Shown in pieces: positions 19,282 through 23,076 of a stretch of 23,076 bases of DNA. The number at the start of each line of letters is the position of its first letter. The first letter of the stretch is position 1. The stretch spans positions 1 to 23,076 of IMG/VR virus record IMGVR_UViG_3300043775_002937. One strand, given 5' to 3'. The position numbers and the translations under genes are program-made. This DNA comes from a virus. Under the pieces are notes generated by a model, which was given only the letters and a program-made list of their open reading frames with translations, ran no database searches and was not told the DNA's origin.

Positions 19282-19734
19282 TTAAATCTCCGGTTGTGGT
19301 GCAGGGGGAGGCGCAAGTTTACCTCCGAAACCTGGTGCAGGTTGTTGTACAGCAGATTGTAAACCTAATGTTGGCTCTTTCTTTTCAGGTCTCGGTTCTG
19401 GTGCTTGCTTTCTTGTTTCTTCCATTGTAGTTTTGAAAGATTCAGTAGCCTGTTTCTGTGCAGCAAGCATTGCCTCTTGTTCTTCTTTTGGTCGACCTGC
19501 TAACATAATACCTGATAACGTACCAGTTAGGAATGTTGCAATCGGTACAATCAACTCGAAAAATTTCTGGTCGATGGGTGACATTGCATTCAATGGTTGT
19601 GTTACAAAAATAATTGAATACAATACAACGAATACGATACCTGTGAGTGTTAGCGCAAGACAAACTCCAATAAAGAATTTCAATCTTGCCATCAACTGAT
19701 CTTCAGTATATACAAATGGCGTATTATTTTGCAT
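19282..19734 (-). CDS. Two-helix membrane protein with proline-rich tail, 150 aa
   Basis: Begins MQNNTPFVYTEDQLMARLKF, then two transmembrane helices (FIGVCLALTLTGIVFVVLYS and IVPIATFLTGTLSGIMLAG), then a charged helix (EEQEAMLAAQKQATESFKTT) and a proline-rich tail (GGKLAPPPAPQPEI). It may be a holin, antiholin or another lysis membrane protein; the pair with the 81-residue holin-like neighbour is suggestive. The ATG at 19734 overlaps the upstream gene by 11 bases. The next gene starts 1 base after its stop. Confidence 0.7.
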   Translation of the reverse strand: MQNNTPFVYTEDQLMARLKFFIGVCLALTLTGIVFVVLYSIIFVTQPLNAMSPIDQKFFELIVPIATFLTGTLSGIMLAGRPKEEQEAMLAAQKQATESFKTTMEETRKQAPEPRPEKKEPTLGLQSAVQQPAPGFGGKLAPPPAPQPEI

Positions 19735-20017
19735 TATTCACTCCTTGCGGTGGGCAAGCTTGGCATGTTTGCCCAGTTTGTGACATTGGTTGATTTCTTG
19801 TCTCTGGTGGTCCTAATCTTGGATCACGTTGACCTTTAAATATATGTTCGGGGCATGTTCTTGTCACATCACAATGCGGCATCTTACACATTTCTTTGTC
19901 CCAATTTTTAGGATCTTGGCAAGGATATCTGAAACGATCTCCACCAAATACTGCTAGGGTAAGAGGAAGTAATAATAAAACAAGAAGCCCAAGAAAAAGT
20001 TTTCTATCGCTCACCAT
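19724..20017 (-). CDS. Single-pass cysteine-rich protein, 97 aa
   Basis: The N-terminus has one membrane helix or an uncleaved signal (KLFLGLLVLLLLPLTLAVFG). After it, four cysteines occur in FRYPCQDPKNWDKEMCKMPH and HCDVTRTCPEHIF, and two more in QTCQACPPQG. Conserved in lysis regions of similar phages, as I recall, without assigned function. Disulfides are possible because the domain should face the periplasm. It starts directly after the endolysin stop. Confidence 0.75.
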   Translation of the reverse strand: MVSDRKLFLGLLVLLLLPLTLAVFGGDRFRYPCQDPKNWDKEMCKMPHCDVTRTCPEHIFKGQRDPRLGPPETRNQPMSQTGQTCQACPPQGVNNAK

Positions 20018-20638
20018 TTATACCCCCAGAACGTGTAGAGCATGTTCGTAATGTTTAATACGATCATCTAAACCTATCGTCCCACCATTGATTCTTTTTG
20101 TTAGTGTAAGAATGTCACCTTTGTCTGCCCATTGATTCAGTTTATTGCTTTCCCAAAACCAACAAGCAGATTGTGCTGCACCTTCAAATGTTGTTAGATA
20201 TTCTGATGCTTCTTCTGGAGTTATTTCTAGTGATGCAGCGAACCACGTATAGTTACTTCTACCTGTCAGTTGTATCAATCCTCTTCCGCGATAACGATAT
20301 CCGTCACCTGATTCTTCCGGACCGTTACCCATACGACTTGCATAAATCCTATTCGCTATTGCTTCTTGTTTGTTTGGGCGTGAAGCATAATCTTGTGCGA
20401 TTGCATCATCAGGAAAATACTTGGGAAATATTTTTCTAAGTGATTGCCAACGATAATTTAAATTTTCTGTTAGAACCATAAAGCCACCAGATTCGTGGGC
20501 ACACTGTGCTATGAATGCAGCCATTCTTTGTGGCGTATTAATTTCATAATCTGGAAATAATTGTTCTAATGCTTTATGCCAATGCGAAACGTAAGGATTT
20601 TTTGGTAGTAATTGTTTTAATTGTTCTTGTGTTATCAT
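20018..20638 (-). CDS. GH19 chitinase-like endolysin, 206 aa
   Basis: Peptidoglycan-cutting lysozyme of glycoside hydrolase family 19. The first catalytic glutamate is E49 in IAQCAHESGGF, and the second acid is probably E58 in LTENLNYRW. The conserved GRGLIQLTGRSNY segment and ITKRINGGxxGLxDR-like end (LTKRINGGTIGLDDRIKHYE) are intact. No signal peptide is seen, so export depends on a holin. The ATG at 20638 overlaps the spanin gene by 4 bases. A single GH19 domain without a binding domain is typical of Gram-negative phages. Confidence 0.93.
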   Translation of the reverse strand: MITQEQLKQLLPKNPYVSHWHKALEQLFPDYEINTPQRMAAFIAQCAHESGGFMVLTENLNYRWQSLRKIFPKYFPDDAIAQDYASRPNKQEAIANRIYASRMGNGPEESGDGYRYRGRGLIQLTGRSNYTWFAASLEITPEEASEYLTTFEGAAQSACWFWESNKLNQWADKGDILTLTKRINGGTIGLDDRIKHYEHALHVLGV

Positions 20639-20898
20639 TTTGCATCCTCAAAAATTTTTTTCTGTACTTTATACCATTCAGCCCACGCACGACTTTTCAG
20701 AGAGCAATCATGATAAAATGCATAATTTTCGGATACTGTTTTAGCCACATCACTTAACTTTGCATCATTTTCTAATCTTTTTAATTCAAGACACGGTTCC
20801 ATTAGCATTGCTGGTGCTTCTGGAAACTTAGGTTTAATTGGAACAGGAGTTGAACATCCTGCAACAAATACTAACAGAGTAAGTACAACATATTTCAT
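20635..20898 (-). CDS. Outer-membrane lipoprotein, o-spanin-like (Rz1 role), 87 aa
   Basis: The signal peptide ends in a lipobox, VFVAGCSTP, with the lipid-bearing cysteine at about 15. The mature part begins proline-rich (TPVPIKPKFPEAPA), as in Rz1-type outer-membrane spanin subunits, and ends in a helical region with WAEWYKVQKKIFEDAK. It overlaps the upstream membrane gene by 4 bases and the endolysin by 4 bases. Its position between an inner-membrane coiled-coil protein and the endolysin supports a spanin role. Length is greater than lambda Rz1. Confidence 0.78.
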   Translation of the reverse strand: MKYVVLTLLVFVAGCSTPVPIKPKFPEAPAMLMEPCLELKRLENDAKLSDVAKTVSENYAFYHDCSLKSRAWAEWYKVQKKIFEDAK

Positions 20899-21329
20899 TG
20901 TATTTTTTCTGCTGCTTTATTATGCGCTTCTACAAAAGGTGGAGGTATCTCACATCTATTATCATATTTAACAACTTCTCTATCGACATACTTAACTATG
21001 TCTTGACCTCTCTCTTTTATAACTTGTTTTTGCACTACAACTTTTTCAACAATTTTAACAGTTTCTTGCGCACCTTTTGCTTCAGCTTCAGCTAGTTTTT
21101 TTTCTACTTCTTTCACTTTCGCCAACCATGATTCATTATTTGCTATTGAACCGGCCATATAAACACCAAACACGATCATTATCACCGAAACAATTTGTAT
21201 AGGTGTTCTGTAAATGTATAATGCAGGAATTGGAATAAATTTAAGAAGATAGGTTACTAAAAACGCTATCAAACCTAAAAGAAGTATCACATAAAATAAC
21301 CAATTTGGTAACCATTGCAGTATCCACAT
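20895..21329 (-). CDS. Inner-membrane coiled-coil protein, i-spanin-like, 144 aa
   Basis: Two hydrophobic segments (WLFYVILLLGLIAFLVTYLL and IVSVIMIVFGVYMAGSI) are followed by a long helix (VKEVEKKLAEAEAKGAQETV) with heptads to about 125, and a tail with one cysteine (NRCEIPPPF). An i-spanin normally has one membrane helix and a periplasmic coiled coil; two helices here make the topology uncertain. The directly following lipoprotein, in a 4-base overlap, makes the spanin pair the best reading. Gene start at an ATG at 21329. Confidence 0.68.
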   Translation of the reverse strand: MWILQWLPNWLFYVILLLGLIAFLVTYLLKFIPIPALYIYRTPIQIVSVIMIVFGVYMAGSIANNESWLAKVKEVEKKLAEAEAKGAQETVKIVEKVVVQKQVIKERGQDIVKYVDREVVKYDNRCEIPPPFVEAHNKAAEKIQ

Positions 21330-21330
21330 T

Positions 21331-21513
21331 TTATGCTATTTTTGGTGGCTTTCTCTTAGCCATTGGTTGAATTATTACTGCTCTTTTTCTTTTTAAATGC
21401 ACACCAGGTTCACCACCTTTTTCACCAGAACCGGCTATAGCACCCGTAGATACTACGTTTGTAGGTCCTGCTGATGCCATTGCATCTTCATTGAATTGTT
21501 TGAATGTTTTCAT
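21331..21513 (-). CDS. Small phage protein with MKTFKQFNEDA start, 60 aa
   Basis: The ATG at 21513 follows GAGGAAAAT and overlaps the previous stop (ATATGA). The N-terminus MKTFKQFNEDA resembles a short leader-like motif that recurs at the start of many proteins of T4-like phages of aquatic bacteria; the rest is glycine-rich (GAIAGSGEKGGEPG) with a basic tail (HLKRKRAVIIQPMAKRKPPK). It is probably disordered. Function unknown. Confidence 0.7.
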   Translation of the reverse strand: MKTFKQFNEDAMASAGPTNVVSTGAIAGSGEKGGEPGVHLKRKRAVIIQPMAKRKPPKIA

Positions 21514-21896
21514 ATTTTCCTCAAAACTTCTGCAACATTCATGTCAATTAATATATCAGAAGAGTGAATGTCTTTTCCTTTTATACCTTTAACTTTTTCA
21601 GGCATGTAATTCAAATATATTAAAAATGTTTTTAATATGTCATAATCAATTTCATCTACTCTGAAAAATAAAATTCTTGTTGCTGCTTCGACACCAAAAA
21701 CATTGTAAAGTAGTATTAAATGATTCAGAATCAATCTCTCTTTTAATACTTTTGTAATCTTATATCTTCTAAAGAGCCTTTTTAAATACTTGGTCCTCTT
21801 TAAATCTCCTTCAAATTCACTCATGATACAGTGAGGTGAATTGTACGCTTTCATTGCGTATAGTATAAAATTATCTTCGTTCAAATCCTCAAACAT
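21510..21896 (-). CDS. Conserved T4-like phage protein, 128 aa
   Basis: Begins MFEDLNEDNFILYAMKAYNS and has DLKRTKYLKRLFRRYKITKV, LKERLILNHLILLYNVFGVE and AATRILFFRV segments. I recognise this helical pattern from T4-like phages, where it lies near lysis or late genes; no function is known to me. The ATG at 21896 lies just after the U-tract of the terminator at 21901-21925, which leaves almost no room for a separate promoter or a normal ribosome binding site. Confidence 0.75.
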   Translation of the reverse strand: MFEDLNEDNFILYAMKAYNSPHCIMSEFEGDLKRTKYLKRLFRRYKITKVLKERLILNHLILLYNVFGVEAATRILFFRVDEIDYDILKTFLIYLNYMPEKVKGIKGKDIHSSDILIDMNVAEVLRKI

Positions 21897-21925
21897 TATT
21901 AAAAAACCGCTCCCGAAGGAGCGGT
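21894..21925 (-). terminator. Strong intrinsic terminator
   Basis: On the minus strand ACCGCTCC, a TTCG tetraloop and GGAGCGGT (21906-21925) form a perfect 8-bp stem, followed by a run of six U and then AAUAAU. It ends the virion-protein gene whose stop is at 21937. The next start codon (21896) is within its tail. Confidence 0.92.
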
Positions 21926-21936
21926 CCTATATTATA

Positions 21937-22623
21937 TTAAAGTAGAGTTATACGTGCATTTGAAGAGGTGTAAACTGTGTTGGAATTTGCCAAGTTGTTG
22001 CTTGCAGTAACTTGTACGCGATAGTAATAAAGATTTGCATCTTTGTTTGTTGCATACACTGTTAGCGAACCTGTTGTGTTTCCAACATATGTTGTATTTG
22101 CTGTTACACCATTTGCTGCTGTTGCATATGTTGTACCATCTGTCGAATATTGCCACAGATATGCAAGAGAAGCATTTGGAGGAACAACATCTGTTGTAAC
22201 AGTGAACGATCCATTATTTCCTGCGCCTGCAACATATTGAACTGCTGTTGGCGAAGTTAGGAAGGTCAGAGTTGTATCAACAAGAGTTGCATCTTCTGTT
22301 GCAGAGGTATCATTTTGAACTTCTGCAACACAAGCCAGAACTTCCCATGTTACACGCCCTGCGCGCCCACCACTTCCCGTTGTTTTGAGTACCCAGCCGG
22401 TTGCTGGGATAGAACTATCGGCGGCTTGAACTTCAAACTTGTCAGCCATGAAAAGGCCAACAGTTTCATTTGTTACATAAACATCGGATGTAGTATTTCC
22501 GTAAAGTAACGCAACGTTTGCCGCTGTAGGAGCGGCAGCGGCTTTATTGACACCTGTAGATACTGTGCTTACAGCCCAGTATGGTGCATTTGCTGCATTA
22601 TCGTAATTTCCCCATGAGGACAT
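21937..22623 (-). CDS. Virion-type protein with Ig-like C-terminus, 228 aa
   Basis: Begins MSSWGNYDNAANAPYWAVST and contains repeated alanine, threonine, glycine and asparagine-rich stretches. The first half includes DKFEVQAADSS and ATGWVLKTTGSGGRAGRV, a pattern I associate with structural proteins of T4-like phages. The second half (SFTVTTDVVPPNASLAYLWQ, then YYYRVQVTASNNLANS) reads as an Ig-like beta-sandwich of the kind displayed on phage virions. The low charge and few cysteines fit a capsid or neck component. The ATG at 22623 follows AAGGAG. The terminator follows 12 bases after the stop. Confidence 0.8.
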   Translation of the reverse strand: MSSWGNYDNAANAPYWAVSTVSTGVNKAAAAPTAANVALLYGNTTSDVYVTNETVGLFMADKFEVQAADSSIPATGWVLKTTGSGGRAGRVTWEVLACVAEVQNDTSATEDATLVDTTLTFLTSPTAVQYVAGAGNNGSFTVTTDVVPPNASLAYLWQYSTDGTTYATAANGVTANTTYVGNTTGSLTVYATNKDANLYYYRVQVTASNNLANSNTVYTSSNARITLL

Positions 22624-22635
22624 TTTTAACTCCTT

Positions 22636-22656
22636 AAAAGAATCTATTTACTATTT
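22636..22656 (-). promoter_or_regulatory. Possible T4-type late promoter
   Basis: Minus-strand AATAAATAG and a second TAAATAG lie 13-33 bases before the start of the virion-type gene at 22623. T4 late promoters have TATAAATA; this is one mismatch away and well placed. A late sigma-like factor would be needed. Low information, so it may be chance in AT-rich DNA. Confidence 0.35.
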
Positions 22657-22660
22657 ATTA

Positions 22661-23076
22661 TTAATTGGGTCTACCATTCGGGCTGTTCAATTTGGTCTTG
22701 AGTACAGGGTCGATTTCAACCGTATCTCTTTCTTGACCAGTCATAGTTTTACCACCTTTAATGATAATTTTTGCATCAGCTTCTTTTGAACCACCTTTTT
22801 CTGATTTTTCCCAATCGTACAGTGTTTCTTTGATGCCTTTTTTCCTGTAAATAGCTTTTATAATTCTGGCGGATTTAGATTTCTCTTTAGCCATTCTAGA
22901 TTCCATAGCTTTTACAGAATTTGTTGCGGACATTGGTGAGTCTTCTATACCATAAATGCCCTCATTTATTTTCTTTTTTAATTTATCACCATGCTTTTGC
23001 ATTAATCTTCTTTTGAGTTTATCAAGATTTGAAACCCTCTTAAATGATCCGTCTGGCTGCTTTTCAAAAGTACCTG
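22661..23076 (-). CDS. C-terminal part of a lysine-rich phage protein, start outside the window
   Basis: An ATG at 23002 exists, but the frame stays open through it to the right edge without a stop (reading FEKQPDGSFKRVSNLDKL before that ATG), so the gene almost certainly starts beyond the window. About 137 residues are visible. They are basic and helical (LKRRLMQKHGDKLKKKINEG, ARIIKAIYRKKGIKETLYDW) and end in a looser tail (TMTGQERDTVEIDPVLK). I do not recognise it. It is followed by a 37-base gap with a possible late promoter for the next gene. Confidence 0.75.
   Translation of the reverse strand, partial: GTFEKQPDGSFKRVSNLDKLKRRLMQKHGDKLKKKINEGIYGIEDSPMSATNSVKAMESRMAKEKSKSARIIKAIYRKKGIKETLYDWEKSEKGGSKEADAKIIIKGGKTMTGQERDTVEIDPVLKTKLNSPNGRPN

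Noticed and set aside
20010-20024. TATAAATG on the minus strand, close to the T4 late promoter TATAAATA
   Set aside because: The string is made of the endolysin stop and the next start codon, so it has a simple coding explanation.
1-23076. CRISPR array, insertion sequence, integrase or attachment site
   Set aside because: No regularly spaced repeat array, no transposase or integrase frame and no tRNA-like attachment site was seen. The repeats at 586-3651 are promoter modules with irregular spacing.

Overview
The window looks like part of a tailed double-stranded DNA phage genome (Caudoviricetes, T4-like myovirus type) infecting a Gram-negative bacterium. The evidence is a T4 gp61-type primase, a T4 RNase H-type FEN nuclease, class Ia ribonucleotide reductase (NrdA and NrdB) with a thioredoxin, ThyX, a MazG-like protein, a phage PstS, a GH19 endolysin with holin-like and spanin-like genes, and many small proteins of the kind found in T4-like phages of aquatic bacteria. 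Every gene I can support lies on the minus strand, so transcription runs from high to low coordinates. Host and species cannot be fixed from this window.

Region 1-3650 is visibly GC-richer and is organised differently from the rest. It holds twelve small minus-strand genes in short operons, including a partial GP88-family gene at the left edge and two membrane microproteins of 25 and 32 residues. Seven near-identical minus-strand promoter modules separate them (TTGCCA, a 16-bp spacer ending in CCTG, then TATACT or a relative). Each has an 18-bp dyad of the form TGTTG-N8-CAACA upstream, six times exactly 13 bp from the -35 box and once 1 bp from it. Two modules share a perfect 54-bp repeat that includes the start of the transcript. 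A stretch of about 580 bp without a supported gene (1265-1846) holds a series of abutting perfect stems, a Fur-box-like palindrome, two further dyads and a possible plus-strand promoter. This array is the least explained part of the window.

A structured, gene-free boundary (about 3652-3814) with two large inverted repeats separates this block from the AT-rich remainder. In transcription order from the right edge, the remainder holds: a truncated gene; a glycine/alanine/threonine-rich virion-type protein; a strong intrinsic terminator; two conserved phage genes; a lysis cassette (spanin-like pair, GH19 endolysin, several small membrane or secreted proteins); the primase; the nucleotide cluster thyX, mazG-like, nrdA, thioredoxin, nrdB, followed by pstS; small conserved genes including a GIY-YIG nuclease; a 362-residue conserved protein; the RNase H; further conserved small proteins; a large metallopeptidase-plus-VWA protein; a 2OG-Fe(II) oxygenase; and three small unknown genes.

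Taken together, the right part makes and processes DNA precursors (NrdAB and thioredoxin make dNDPs, ThyX makes dTMP, a MazG-like enzyme acts on nucleotides), primes and finishes lagging strands, scavenges phosphate through PstS, and lyses the cell. Two strong sigma-70-like promoters in the right part (around 7416-7444 and 8061-8089) each lie within an inverted repeat that could be a repressor site.
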